Below are positions 1-8,102 of a stretch of 64,000 nt of DNA, piece by piece. Each line of letters starts with the position of its first letter. The first letter of the stretch is position 1. This DNA comes from Prevotella sp. (lineage in GTDB: Bacteria; Bacteroidota; Bacteroidia; Bacteroidales; Bacteroidaceae): NCBI GenBank assembly GCA_016291085.1, contig JAEEVW010000008.1, positions 1 through 64,000 of the forward strand, in the 5' to 3' direction. The position numbers and the translations under genes were made by a program. Under the pieces are notes generated by a model. The model was not told where the DNA came from, made no database searches, and saw nothing but the letters and a program-made list of their open reading frames with translations.

Positions 1-170
1 TGAAGCGCGTGTCAACACCAGGTCTTCGTAAGTACACTGGTTACAAGAACATGCCGAGAGTTATTAACGGACTGGGTATCGCCATCTTATCTACGTCCCA
101 AGGTGTAATGACAGACAAAGAGGCTTCACAGCTGAAGATCGGTGGTGAGGTACTTTGCTACGTTTATTAA
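1..170 (+). CDS. rpsH: 30S ribosomal protein S8, C-terminal part (5' end outside window)
   Basis: The window opens inside this gene. The frame starting at base 3 reads [16 protein letters not shown] and ends GGEVLCYVY with a TAA at 168-170, the typical C-terminal half of S8. S8 binds the central domain of 16S rRNA and, in E. coli, represses the spc operon. It lies 15 bases upstream of rplF in the usual spc order, which supports the call. Only about 56 residues are visible. Confidence 0.95.
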   Translation, partial: KRVSTPGLRKYTGYKNMPRVINGLGIAILSTSQGVMTDKEASQLKIGGEVLCYVY

Positions 171-185
171 TTGGAGGACCTGATT

Positions 186-755
186 ATGTCAAGAATAGGA
201 AAATTGCCAATTAGTATCCCTGCAGGCGTTACTGTCGCTCAGGGTCAGGACGGTGTCGTTACCGTAAAGGGTCCGAAGGGTGAGCTCAGCCAGAAGGTTG
301 ATGCTTCTATCAAGATGAACGTTGCCGACGGCCACGTCACATTCGAGATTGACGAGAATAGCCCTGTTAACGTAAAGCAGAAGCAGGCTTTCCACGGTCT
401 GTATCGTGCACTTGTCAACAATATGGTTGTTGGTGTGAGCGAGGGTTATAAGAAAGAGATGGAGCTGGTCGGTGTTGGTTATCGTGTCAGCAACCAGGGT
501 AATATCATTGAGTTCTCTCTGGGTTATACCCATCCTATCTTCATCCAGCTTCCTAAGGAAGTTAAGGTTGAGACCAAGATGGAGCGTAACCAGAACCCTC
601 AGATCATCCTCGAGTCTTGCGACAAGCAGCTCCTTGGTATGATTTGTGCTAAAATTCGTTCTTTCCGTATGCCGGAGCCTTACAAGGGTAAGGGTATTTT
701 GTTCAAGGGTGAGGTTATCCGTCGTAAGTCGGGTAAGTCAGCCTCAGCTAAGTAA
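186..755 (+). CDS. rplF: 50S ribosomal protein L6
   Basis: A 189-aa protein beginning MSRIGKLPISIPAGV, with the L6 C-terminal motif PEPYKGKGI near residues 155-165. L6 sits at the base of the L7/L12 stalk near the factor-binding site. The frame is open back to a TTG at 171, but the ATG at 186 gives the canonical N terminus and has GGAGG about 9 bases upstream, one of few clear Shine-Dalgarno sites in this window. It is in the spc operon between rpsH and rplR. Confidence 0.98.
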   Translation: MSRIGKLPISIPAGVTVAQGQDGVVTVKGPKGELSQKVDASIKMNVADGHVTFEIDENSPVNVKQKQAFHGLYRALVNNMVVGVSEGYKKEMELVGVGYRVSNQGNIIEFSLGYTHPIFIQLPKEVKVETKMERNQNPQIILESCDKQLLGMICAKIRSFRMPEPYKGKGILFKGEVIRRKSGKSASAK

Positions 756-774
756 TCTTAAAAATTGAAGTATT

Positions 775-1119
775 ATGACAACGAAGAAAGTAGAAAGACG
801 AATTAAGATCAAATATAGAATTCGTAAGAACGTTTTCGGCACAGCCGAGCGTCCCCGTCTGAGCGTGTTCCGCAGTAACAAGCAGATCTATGCTCAGGTT
901 ATCAATGATTTGGAAGGTAAAACCCTCGCATCTGCATCTTCTCTGGGTCTGGAGGCTATGCCTAAGATCCAGCAGGCTGAGAAGGTTGGTGAGCTGGTAG
1001 CCAAGAAGGCTCAGGAGGCTGGTGTTAACACCGTCGTCTTCGACCGTAACGGTTATCTCTATCACGGCCGTGTCAAGTCGCTTGCAGACGCAGCTCGTAA
1101 AGGTGGACTTAATTTCTAA
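775..1119 (+). CDS. rplR: 50S ribosomal protein L18
   Basis: A 114-aa protein of normal L18 length, with a basic N terminus ([18 protein letters not shown]), the motif [18 protein letters not shown] and the C-terminal [18 protein letters not shown]18 binds 5S rRNA in the central protuberance. It lies 19 bases after rplF and 6 bases before rpsE in the conserved order. Confidence 0.98.
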   Translation: MTTKKVERRIKIKYRIRKNVFGTAERPRLSVFRSNKQIYAQVINDLEGKTLASASSLGLEAMPKIQQAEKVGELVAKKAQEAGVNTVVFDRNGYLYHGRVKSLADAARKGGLNF

Positions 1120-1125
1120 ACGATT

Positions 1126-1638
1126 ATGGCAATGAACAAAGTTAAGATAAATAGTGACGTAGAGTTGAAAGACAGACTGGTTGCCATCAACCGTGTAACG
1201 AAGGTAACCAAGGGTGGTCGCACCTTTACATTCGCAGCTATCGTGGTTGTCGGTGACGGCAATGGTGTGATTGGCTGGGGTCTTGGCAAGGCTGGTGAAG
1301 TTACCGCTGCTATCGCCAAGGGTGTTGAGTCTGCAAAGAAGAATCTGGTGAAGGTTCCCGTGTTGAAGGGTACTATCCCTCACGAGATGGAGGCCCGCTT
1401 CGGTGGTGCTCAGGTATTCCTGCGCCCCGCTGCTGCCGGTACCGGTCTTGTGGCTGGTGGTGCTATGCGTGCCGTACTGGAGAGTGTTGGCGTGAAGGAC
1501 GTCCTCGCTAAGTCGAAGGGCTCTTCTAACCCCCACAACCTGGTAAAGGCTACCATCGCTGCTCTGAGCCAGATGCGCGATGCCTACACCGTAGCAGGTA
1601 CTCGTGGTATCAGTATGGATAAAGTATTTAGAGGATAA
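1126..1638 (+). CDS. rpsE: 30S ribosomal protein S5
   Basis: A 170-aa protein with the S5 RNA-binding core ([19 protein letters not shown]) and the C-terminal fold with [19 protein letters not shown]5 acts in decoding accuracy and mRNA unwinding at the entry channel. An alternative ATG two codons downstream (1132) cannot be excluded. rplR is 6 bases upstream. Confidence 0.98.
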   Translation: MAMNKVKINSDVELKDRLVAINRVTKVTKGGRTFTFAAIVVVGDGNGVIGWGLGKAGEVTAAIAKGVESAKKNLVKVPVLKGTIPHEMEARFGGAQVFLRPAAAGTGLVAGGAMRAVLESVGVKDVLAKSKGSSNPHNLVKATIAALSQMRDAYTVAGTRGISMDKVFRG

Positions 1639-1653
1639 TAAGGAGAAAGAACT

Positions 1654-1830
1654 ATGGCAACAATTAAGATTAAGCAGATTAAGAGCAAGATCGGTTATCC
1701 TGTTGATCAGAAGGCCACACTTAAGGCCCTCGGTCTTCACAAGATTTCGCAGGTCGTAGAGAAGGAAGATACTCCTGTCATCCGCGGTATGATCCGTAAG
1801 GTTCACCATCTGGTGACTGTTATCGATTAA
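1654..1830 (+). CDS. rpmD: 50S ribosomal protein L30
   Basis: A 58-aa protein, [20 protein letters not shown] to the TAA at 1828, with the L30 signature LKALGLHKI and the end [10 protein letters not shown]30 is a short L7Ae-like large-subunit protein. AGGAG lies about 10 bases before the ATG. Position between rpsE and rplO is canonical. Confidence 0.97.
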   Translation: MATIKIKQIKSKIGYPVDQKATLKALGLHKISQVVEKEDTPVIRGMIRKVHHLVTVID

Positions 1831-1860
1831 TAACATAACAATTTAAAAAGTATTACGATT

Positions 1861-2307
1861 ATGAAACTACATACTTTACAGCCAGCTGAAGGCTCTACAC
1901 ATTCACGCCGTAGAATCGGCCGCGGACCTGGTTCAGGTCTCGGTGGTACTTCTACCCGTGGTCACAAGGGTGCCAAGGCTCGTTCAGGTTACAAGAAGAA
2001 GATCGGTTTCGAAGGTGGTCAGATGCCTCTGCAGCGCCGTCTGCCGAAGTCTGGTTTCAAGAACATCAACCACAAGGAGTACTTTGCTGTCAACTTGTCT
2101 ACTCTCCAGAAGATTGCTGAAGAGAAGAACGTTACGAAGATCGGCATCGCCGAGCTCGTAGCAGCAGGTCTGACCAATGGCAAGGAGCTGGTAAAGGTTC
2201 TTGGTAACGGTGAACTGAAGGCTAAGATTGACGTGGAGGCTAATGCCTTCTCAAAGACTGCCGAGGAAGCAATCAAGGCAGTTGGTGGTAACGCAACAAT
2301 TATCTAA
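1861..2307 (+). CDS. rplO: 50S ribosomal protein L15
   Basis: A 148-aa protein with the Arg/Gly-rich N-terminal tail (RRRIGRGPGSGLGGTSTRGH) and a globular domain from about residue 75, typical of L15. It binds 23S rRNA early in assembly. It lies directly upstream of secY, as in nearly all bacteria. Confidence 0.98.
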   Translation: MKLHTLQPAEGSTHSRRRIGRGPGSGLGGTSTRGHKGAKARSGYKKKIGFEGGQMPLQRRLPKSGFKNINHKEYFAVNLSTLQKIAEEKNVTKIGIAELVAAGLTNGKELVKVLGNGELKAKIDVEANAFSKTAEEAIKAVGGNATII

Positions 2308-2320
2308 GTAATAGAATACA

Positions 2321-3661
2321 ATGAAGAAGTTTTTAGAGACACTGAAGAACATTTGGAAGATTGAGGATCTGCGTCAGCGCATCCTTATCACAATGCTGTT
2401 TGTAGCTATCTATCGTTTTGGCTCGTTTGTGGTGCTTCCTGGTATCAACCCTGCCATGCTGGATAAGCTTCAGTCACAGACCGCTGGTGGCTTGATGTCA
2501 CTGCTGGACATGTTCTCAGGAGGTGCATTCTCCAACGCATCAATCTTTGCGCTTGGAATCATGCCTTACATCTCTGCTTCTATCGTTATGCAGCTCCTTG
2601 CTGTCGCTGTACCTTATTTCCAGAAGATGCAGCGTGAGGGTGAGAGTGGCCGCAAGAAGATTATGACTTATACTCGGTACCTGACGGTGGCTATCCTGCT
2701 GTTCCAGGCACCGAGTTACCTCATCAACCTTCGTATGCAGGCTGGTGCTGCCCTGGCATCGGGTATCAGCTGGACAGTATTTATCTGGCCGGCAACGATT
2801 ATCCTTGCTGCAGGTAGCATGTTCATCCTTTGGTTGGGTGAGCGCATTACGGATAAGGGTATAGGAAATGGTATCTCGCTGATCATTATGATTGGTATTA
2901 TTGCCCGCCTGCCGCAGGCATTTATCCAGGAGGTCAGCTCTCGTTTCACCGCTATCACTGGTGGTGGACTGGTTATGTTCCTCGTTGAGATTATCATTCT
3001 CTATGCAGTTGTATGTGCAGCTATTGTTCTGGTACAGGGTGTCCGCAAGGTTCCTGTACAGTATGCAAAACGTCTTGTTGGCAATCAGCAGGTCGGTGGT
3101 GCTCGTCAGTATATTCCTCTGAAGCTCTTCGCAGCTAACGTGATGCCTATCATCTTTGCTCAGGCTCTGATGTTTATTCCATTGGCATTCGTTCAGTATG
3201 CAGCTCCTGAAAATGCAAACTGGTTTGTTCGTTCTATGCTTGATCATCACAGCTGGACTTACAACATCATCTTTGCTATACTGATCATCGCATTTACCTA
3301 CTTCTATACTGCCATCACACTTAATCCTACTCAGATGGCTGAGGATATGAAGCGCAACAACGGCTTTATTCCTGGTATCAAGCCCGGTAAGCCAACAGCT
3401 GACTTTATCGACACGGTGATGTCTCGCATCACGTTGCCCGGTTCGCTGTTCATTGCCTTCATCGCCATCATGCCCGCCTTGGCAGGATTGCTCAATGTGC
3501 AGGACGCCTTCTCTCAGTTCTTCGGTGGCACGTCGTTGCTGATTTTGGTTGGTGTCGTTCTCGATACCCTCCAGCAAATCGAAAGCCATCTGCTGATGCG
3601 TCACTATGACGGTCTGTTGAATTCAGGTCGTATCCACGGTCGTGGTATGAGTGCGTACTAA
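2321..3661 (+). CDS. secY: Preprotein translocase subunit SecY
   Basis: A 446-aa polytopic membrane protein with about ten hydrophobic segments. It has the SecY signatures GIMPYISASIVMQLL (residues about 80-95, second transmembrane helix) and the cytosolic loop VPVQYAKRLVGNQ near 250. SecY forms the protein-conducting channel with SecE and SecG. The C terminus has the usual IESHLLMRHYDG segment. It lies 13 bases after rplO and 6 before map, a layout that couples ribosome synthesis and secretion capacity. Confidence 0.98.
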   Translation: MKKFLETLKNIWKIEDLRQRILITMLFVAIYRFGSFVVLPGINPAMLDKLQSQTAGGLMSLLDMFSGGAFSNASIFALGIMPYISASIVMQLLAVAVPYFQKMQREGESGRKKIMTYTRYLTVAILLFQAPSYLINLRMQAGAALASGISWTVFIWPATIILAAGSMFILWLGERITDKGIGNGISLIIMIGIIARLPQAFIQEVSSRFTAITGGGLVMFLVEIIILYAVVCAAIVLVQGVRKVPVQYAKRLVGNQQVGGARQYIPLKLFAANVMPIIFAQALMFIPLAFVQYAAPENANWFVRSMLDHHSWTYNIIFAILIIAFTYFYTAITLNPTQMAEDMKRNNGFIPGIKPGKPTADFIDTVMSRITLPGSLFIAFIAIMPALAGLLNVQDAFSQFFGGTSLLILVGVVLDTLQQIESHLLMRHYDGLLNSGRIHGRGMSAY

Positions 3662-3667
3662 GCCAGT

Positions 3668-4468
3668 ATGAAGATATTTCTGAAGACTGAAGATGAAATA
3701 GAGCTGATGCGTCAGGCGAACCAACTCGTTGGTGCCACGCTTGGCGAATTAGCAAAACATATCAAGCCTGGTGTAACGACCCTCCAGTTGGATAAGATAG
3801 CTGAAGCGTTTATCCGCGACCACGGAGCTGTTCCTACCTTCAAGGGTTTCCCCAATCCATATGGAGGGCCGTTTCCCGCCAGTATCTGCACCTCGGTGAA
3901 CGATGTCGTCGTACATGGTGTACCTAACGACGACACCATCCTGAAGGAGGGCGATATTATCTCGATAGACTGTGGCACCTTGCTGAACGGTTTTTGCGGC
4001 GACTCTTGCTACACGTTTTGTGTGGGCGAAGTCAGCGAAGAAGTCAAGCAGTTGCTGCGTACCACGAAAGAGTCGCTCTATTTAGGCATCGAACAGGCAG
4101 TGGCAGGACGCCATGTCGGCGATATCGGCAGTGCTGTCCAAGACTATTGCGAGGAGCACGGATATGGTATTGTGCGCGAACTGACAGGTCATGGTATCGG
4201 TCATGAGATGCACGAAGACCCACAGGTGCCAAACTATGGTCGACGCGGCAATGGTCCGACACTGAAAGCCTCGATGTGCATCGCCATCGAACCTATGGTC
4301 ACCATGGGTAAGCGTGACATCTGGCTCGACAAGGATCGCTGGAGTATCCGCACGCAGGACCACAAGCCTGCTGCTCATTTCGAGCATACAGTCGTTGTCC
4401 GCAAGGGTAGGGCAGAGATTTTATCCTCATTCGAAGAAGTAGAGAAAGTTGAAGGTAAGTTATATTAA
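3668..4468 (+). CDS. map: Methionine aminopeptidase type I
   Basis: A 266-aa enzyme removing the initiator Met from nascent proteins. All metal ligands are visible: Asp in SIDCGT, Asp in FCGDSCYTF, His in GHGIGHEMHE, Glu in AIEPM and Glu in FEHTV. Length fits the type I family. It is embedded between secY and infA with gaps of 6 and 3 bases, the standard Bacteroidota order. Confidence 0.97.
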   Translation: MKIFLKTEDEIELMRQANQLVGATLGELAKHIKPGVTTLQLDKIAEAFIRDHGAVPTFKGFPNPYGGPFPASICTSVNDVVVHGVPNDDTILKEGDIISIDCGTLLNGFCGDSCYTFCVGEVSEEVKQLLRTTKESLYLGIEQAVAGRHVGDIGSAVQDYCEEHGYGIVRELTGHGIGHEMHEDPQVPNYGRRGNGPTLKASMCIAIEPMVTMGKRDIWLDKDRWSIRTQDHKPAAHFEHTVVVRKGRAEILSSFEEVEKVEGKLY

Positions 4469-4471
4469 AGT

Positions 4472-4690
4472 ATGGCAAAACAAGGTGCTATTGAGCAAGA
4501 CGGTACGATTGTAGAGGCATTGTCGAACGCAATGTTCAGGGTTGAATTGGAGAATGGTGTACCCATTATCGCCCATATCTCGGGTAAGATGCGTATGCAC
4601 TATATCAAGATTCTTCCTGGCGACAAGGTAAAGGTTGAGATGAGCCCCTATGACCTGACCAAGGGACGAATAGTATTCAGATACAAATAA
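4472..4690 (+). CDS. infA: Translation initiation factor IF-1
   Basis: A 72-aa S1/OB-fold protein, exactly the family length, with [20 protein letters not shown] at the N terminus and [18 protein letters not shown] at the C terminus. IF-1 occupies the A site during initiation. It starts 3 bases after map. Confidence 0.98.
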   Translation: MAKQGAIEQDGTIVEALSNAMFRVELENGVPIIAHISGKMRMHYIKILPGDKVKVEMSPYDLTKGRIVFRYK

Positions 4691-4708
4691 TTAAGGAGAC
4701 CAAACAAT

Positions 4709-4825
4709 ATGAAGACAAGAGCATCATTGAAGAAGCGTACCCCCGACTGCAAAATCGTTCGTCGCAAGGGTCGTCTGTTCGTTATTAACAAGAAGAACCC
4801 CAAGTACAAGATGCGTCAGGGTTAA
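4709..4825 (+). CDS. rpmJ: 50S ribosomal protein L36, zinc-less form
   Basis: A 38-aa protein, [20 protein letters not shown] then [18 protein letters not shown]. The standard zinc-binding L36 has three Cys and a His; here only one Cys (DCK) remains and the later Cys and His positions are Asn, Lys and Tyr. It should therefore be the C-minus type that does not hold zinc. AAGGAG lies upstream of the ATG. Confidence 0.96.
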   Translation: MKTRASLKKRTPDCKIVRRKGRLFVINKKNPKYKMRQG

Positions 4826-4877
4826 CCTTTTTTGTTAAATAAGCATAAAAGGGTAGCGGAATATCAGAAATTCTGCG

Positions 4878-4885
4878 TACCTTTG
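4878..4885 (+). promoter_or_regulatory. Internal promoter -7 box before rpsM
   Basis: TACCTTTG matches the Bacteroidota -7 consensus TAnnTTTG. It lies in the 115-base gap between rpmJ and rpsM, the largest gap in this operon, about 55 bases upstream of the rpsM ATG. No clear TTTG at -33 was found, so it may be a weak or activated promoter for rpsM-rpsK-rpsD-rpoA-rplQ. Confidence 0.6.
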
Positions 4886-4940
4886 CATGCTTTTTGGCGA
4901 AAAATTCGAATTTTACATTATTTATTTTTAGTTTTAACAC

Positions 4941-5321
4941 ATGGCAATAAGAATTGTTGGAGTAGATTTGCCCCAGGAGAAGCGTGGCGAAATCGCATTG
5001 ACCTACATCTACGGAATAGGTCGAAGTAGTTCAGCAAAGATTTTGGACAAGGCCGGCGTGAGCCGCGACCTGAAAGTCAACGAGTGGAGTGACGACCAGG
5101 CTGCCAAGATCCGTGAAATCATCGGCGCTGAATTCAAAGTAGAAGGTGATCTTCGTAGTGAGATCCAGTTGAACATCAAGCGACTGATGGATATTGGTTG
5201 CTATCGTGGAGTCCGTCATCGTAACGGTCTTCCCGTACGTGGTCAGAGCACCAAGAACAATGCTCGTACTCGTAAGGGTAAGAAGAAGACTGTTGCTAAC
5301 AAGAAGAAGGCCACGAAGTAA
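4941..5321 (+). CDS. rpsM: 30S ribosomal protein S13
   Basis: A 126-aa protein with [20 protein letters not shown] at the start and the signature [15 protein letters not shown] near residues 92-106, followed by the basic tail of S13. It contacts the P-site tRNA and bridges to the large subunit. It heads the alpha-operon part. Its TAA lies inside a heptamer repeat array that runs to the rpsK start. Confidence 0.98.
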   Translation: MAIRIVGVDLPQEKRGEIALTYIYGIGRSSSAKILDKAGVSRDLKVNEWSDDQAAKIREIIGAEFKVEGDLRSEIQLNIKRLMDIGCYRGVRHRNGLPVRGQSTKNNARTRKGKKKTVANKKKATK

Positions 5322-5352
5322 GTTTAAAGTTTAAAGATTAAAGTTTAAAGTT
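5320..5352. repeat. Heptamer array bridging rpsM stop and rpsK start
   Basis: The bases read as 7-nt units AAGTTTA, AAGTTTA, AAGATTA, AAGTTTA, AAGTT and then the rpsK ATG. The first unit includes the last two bases of the rpsM TAA. The array fills the whole intergenic gap. It is one of a window-wide set. Confidence 0.95.
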
Positions 5353-5742
5353 ATGGCAAAGAAAACAGTCACTTCGAAGAAACGCAATGTGAAGGTTACC
5401 GCTATTGGTCAGCTTCACGTGCACAGCTCTTTTAATAATATCATCGTATCACTCGCCAACGACGAGGGTCAGGTTATCTCTTGGTCTTCAGCCGGTAAGA
5501 TGGGCTTCCGTGGTTCTAAGAAGAACACTCCGTATGCTGCCCAGATGGCCGCTGAGGATTGCGCCAAGGTTGCTTTCGACCTGGGTCTGCGTAAGGTGAA
5601 GGCCTATGTGAAGGGTCCTGGTAACGGACGTGAGTCTGCTATCCGTGCCTGCCATGGTGCTGGTATTGAGGTTATTGAGATTATCGACGTTACACCGCTG
5701 CCACACAATGGCTGCCGTCCCCCGAAGCGTCGCCGTGTTTAA
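5353..5742 (+). CDS. rpsK: 30S ribosomal protein S11
   Basis: A 129-aa protein with the S11 motifs [15 protein letters not shown] and [20 protein letters not shown], ending [11 protein letters not shown] as in almost all S11 proteins. It forms part of the platform near the mRNA exit. The start is set by the first ATG after the heptamer array. Confidence 0.98.
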   Translation: MAKKTVTSKKRNVKVTAIGQLHVHSSFNNIIVSLANDEGQVISWSSAGKMGFRGSKKNTPYAAQMAAEDCAKVAFDLGLRKVKAYVKGPGNGRESAIRACHGAGIEVIEIIDVTPLPHNGCRPPKRRRV

Positions 5743-5748
5743 TGATTA

Positions 5749-5784
5749 CCTAGGAATGCCTAGGGTATCCTAGGAAAGCCTAGT
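5749..5784. repeat. Four 10-nt CCTAG units between rpsK and rpsD
   Basis: The bases read CCTAGGAATG, CCTAGGGTAT, CCTAGGAAAG, CCTAG(TATGA). The invariant CCTAG recurs with an exact 10-nt period, about one helical turn. Three of the four are the palindrome CCTAGG. It starts 6 bases after the rpsK stop. Confidence 0.95.
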
Positions 5785-5810
5785 ATGACAAAAGAATATT
5801 TTTATAGATT

Positions 5811-6419
5811 ATGGCAAGATATATTGGACCGAAATCAAAAATTGCCCGCCGATTTGGAGAAGCCATCTTCGGCCCGGACAAAGTTTTGTCCCGTAGGAAC
5901 TTCCCCCCGGGACAGCATGGTAACAACCGTCGCCGCAAGCAGTCGGAGTATGCAATCATGCTGGCAGAGAAGCAGAAGGCCAAGTACACCTATGGTGTGC
6001 TGGAGCGCCAGTTCCGTAACCTTTTCGAGAAGGCCGCTAAGGCTGAGGGTATCACCGGTGAGGTGCTGCTGCAGCTGCTCGAGAGCCGTCTCGACAATGT
6101 AGTGTTCCGTCTGGGTATTGCTCCAACTCGTGCTGCTGCCCGCCAGCTGGTAGGCCACAAGCACATCACCGTAGATGGTAAAGTGGTTAACATTCCTTCG
6201 TTCCAGGTTAAGCCTGGCATGATTGTAGCAGTTCGCGAAAAGTCAAAGTCTCTCGAGGTCATCGAGGCTGCACTTGCAGGTTTCAACCACAGCAAGTATC
6301 CTTGGATTGAGTGGGACGAGGCCCAGAAGGGTGGCAAGTTCCTGCACCTGCCTGAGCGTGCTGACATCCCCGAGAACATTAAGGAACAGTCAATCGTTGA
6401 GTTGTACTCTAAGAACTAA
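5811..6419 (+). CDS. rpsD: 30S ribosomal protein S4
   Basis: A 202-aa protein with [20 protein letters not shown] at the start and an S4 RNA-binding domain near residues 95-155 ([20 protein letters not shown]). S4 nucleates 16S rRNA folding and in some bacteria represses this operon by binding its mRNA. The unusual 10-nt repeat just upstream is a place to look for regulation. Confidence 0.98.
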   Translation: MARYIGPKSKIARRFGEAIFGPDKVLSRRNFPPGQHGNNRRRKQSEYAIMLAEKQKAKYTYGVLERQFRNLFEKAAKAEGITGEVLLQLLESRLDNVVFRLGIAPTRAAARQLVGHKHITVDGKVVNIPSFQVKPGMIVAVREKSKSLEVIEAALAGFNHSKYPWIEWDEAQKGGKFLHLPERADIPENIKEQSIVELYSKN

Positions 6420-6433
6420 AATCATTTAAATTA

Positions 6434-7426
6434 ATGGCGATATTAGCATTTCAAAAACCTGATAAAGTCGTAATGTTGGAGGCCAACGACAAGTTCGGCA
6501 AGTTCGAATTTCGTCCTCTTGAGCCCGGTTTCGGCGTTACCATTGGTAATGCCCTGCGCCGCATTCTTCTTTCATCGCTCGAGGGCTATGCCATCAACAC
6601 CATTCGTATTCAGGGTGTTGAGCACGAGTTCTCATCAGTACCTGGTGTAAAGGAAGATGTCACCAACATTATCTTGAACCTGAAGCAAGTTCGGTTCAAG
6701 CAAGTAGTGGAAGAATTCGAGAACGAGAAAGTCTCAATCACCGTTGAGAATTCTACCGAGTTTAAAGCCGGTGATATAGGCAAGTATCTGACTGGATTTG
6801 AAGTGTTAAATCCCGATTTGGTGATTTGTCATTTAGATTCCAAAGCTTCGATGCAGATTGACCTGACTATCAACAAGGGCCGCGGCTATGTTCCCGCTGA
6901 TGAGAATCGCGAGTTCTGCACCGATGTCAATGTGATAGCTATTGACTCAATCTACACCCCGATTCGTAACGTGAAGTATTCAGTAGAGCCGTATCGTGTC
7001 GAGCAGAAGACCGACTACGACAAGCTGGTGCTGGAGGTTACGACGGACGGTTCCATTCACCCGAAGGACGCCTTGAAGGAGGCTGCCAAGATCCTCATCT
7101 ATCACTTCATGCTCTTCTCTGACGAGAAGATTACGCTGGAGAACAATGATATTGAGGGCAACCAGGAGTTTGACGAGGAAGTACTCCACATGCGTCAGCT
7201 GTTGAAGACCAAGTTGGTCGACATGAACCTCTCGGTTCGTGCGCTGAACTGTCTGAAGGCTGCCGATGTCGAGACCCTTGGCGACTTGGTACAGTACAAT
7301 AAGACTGATCTCCTCAAGTTCCGCAACTTCGGTAAGAAATCGCTCACTGAGCTTGATGATTTGCTCGAGAGTCTGAATCTGTCGTTTGGAACTGATATTA
7401 CAAAGTATAAATTAGACAGGGAGTAA
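6434..7426 (+). CDS. rpoA: RNA polymerase alpha subunit
   Basis: A 330-aa protein with the alpha N-terminal assembly domain ([20 protein letters not shown] near residues 33-52), an acidic linker near 240, and the C-terminal helix-hairpin-helix domain ([30 protein letters not shown]). It dimerises to scaffold polymerase and contacts activators. Position between rpsD and rplQ is canonical. Confidence 0.99.
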   Translation: MAILAFQKPDKVVMLEANDKFGKFEFRPLEPGFGVTIGNALRRILLSSLEGYAINTIRIQGVEHEFSSVPGVKEDVTNIILNLKQVRFKQVVEEFENEKVSITVENSTEFKAGDIGKYLTGFEVLNPDLVICHLDSKASMQIDLTINKGRGYVPADENREFCTDVNVIAIDSIYTPIRNVKYSVEPYRVEQKTDYDKLVLEVTTDGSIHPKDALKEAAKILIYHFMLFSDEKITLENNDIEGNQEFDEEVLHMRQLLKTKLVDMNLSVRALNCLKAADVETLGDLVQYNKTDLLKFRNFGKKSLTELDDLLESLNLSFGTDITKYKLDRE

Positions 7427-7473
7427 TGCCTTATAATGGCGTGATATAATCCCTATTAGAAAGAAAACAAAAA

Positions 7474-8007
7474 ATGAGACACGGAAAGAAATTCAATCAT
7501 CTGGGCCGTACTGCTGACCACCGCCGTGCCATGCTTGCCAACATGGCCATTTCGCTGATCATGCACAAAAGAATCACTACGACCCTCGCCAAGGCAAAGG
7601 CACTTAAGAAATATGTAGAGCCACTCATCACGCGCTCTAAGGACGACAGCACCAACAGCCGTCGTGTAGTATTCAGCTACCTGCAGAACAAGGAAGCCCT
7701 GAAGGAGCTCTTTGGCCCTGTAGCCCAGAAAGTCGGTGACCGCCCCGGTGGTTACACCCGCATCATCAAGCTCGGCTTCCGTCAGGGCGACGCTGCTGAG
7801 AAGGCATTCATCGAGCTTGTTGACTTTGATGAGAACATGCTGAAGAGCCCGAAGGCTGAGAAGAAGACCCGCCGTTCACGCAAGTCTGCTGCTCCTAAGG
7901 CTGAGGCTCCCGTTGCTGAGGCTCCCGCTGCTGAGGCTGCTGCTCCTGCAGCAGAAGAGGCTCCCGCCGCTGAGGCACCCGCTGCTGAAGAGGCAAAGGC
8001 TGAATAA
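7474..8007 (+). CDS. rplQ: 50S ribosomal protein L17 with long Ala/Glu/Pro tail
   Basis: Residues 1 to about 118 are ordinary L17 ([20 protein letters not shown], and [15 protein letters not shown]). From about residue 135 there is a 40-residue tail of Ala, Glu and Pro (repeated EAPAAEA units), so the 177-aa protein is about 50 residues longer than the E. coli one. The tail is low-complexity and acidic and probably extends from the ribosome surface near the tunnel exit. A terminator follows. Confidence 0.97.
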   Translation: MRHGKKFNHLGRTADHRRAMLANMAISLIMHKRITTTLAKAKALKKYVEPLITRSKDDSTNSRRVVFSYLQNKEALKELFGPVAQKVGDRPGGYTRIIKLGFRQGDAAEKAFIELVDFDENMLKSPKAEKKTRRSRKSAAPKAEAPVAEAPAAEAAAPAAEEAPAAEAPAAEEAKAE

Positions 8008-8035
8008 GCATTACATTTCTACTCGTGATAAAAAG

Positions 8036-8070
8036 AACTCCCGCTCATTGCTGAGTGGGAGTCTTTTTTT
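8036..8070 (+). terminator. Terminator of the ribosomal operon
   Basis: ACTCCCGCTCA, loop TTGC, TGAGTGGGAGT, then a run of seven T (8063-8069). One G-T wobble in the stem. It separates rplQ from the convergent gene ending at 8103. Confidence 0.9.
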
Positions 8071-8102
8071 ATGCTTACGGGCAACGGAATTACCCGTCAT
8101 AA

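Noticed and set aside
30..170. tRNA or small RNA genes in intergenic gaps of the ribosomal operon and elsewhere
   Set aside because: No cloverleaf-like or other RNA family pattern was recognised in any gap; most gaps are filled by promoters, terminators or tandem arrays.
748..1836. 362-codon minus-strand frame across rplR-rpsE-rpmD
   Set aside because: It spans three certain ribosomal protein genes on the other strand and shows no family features.
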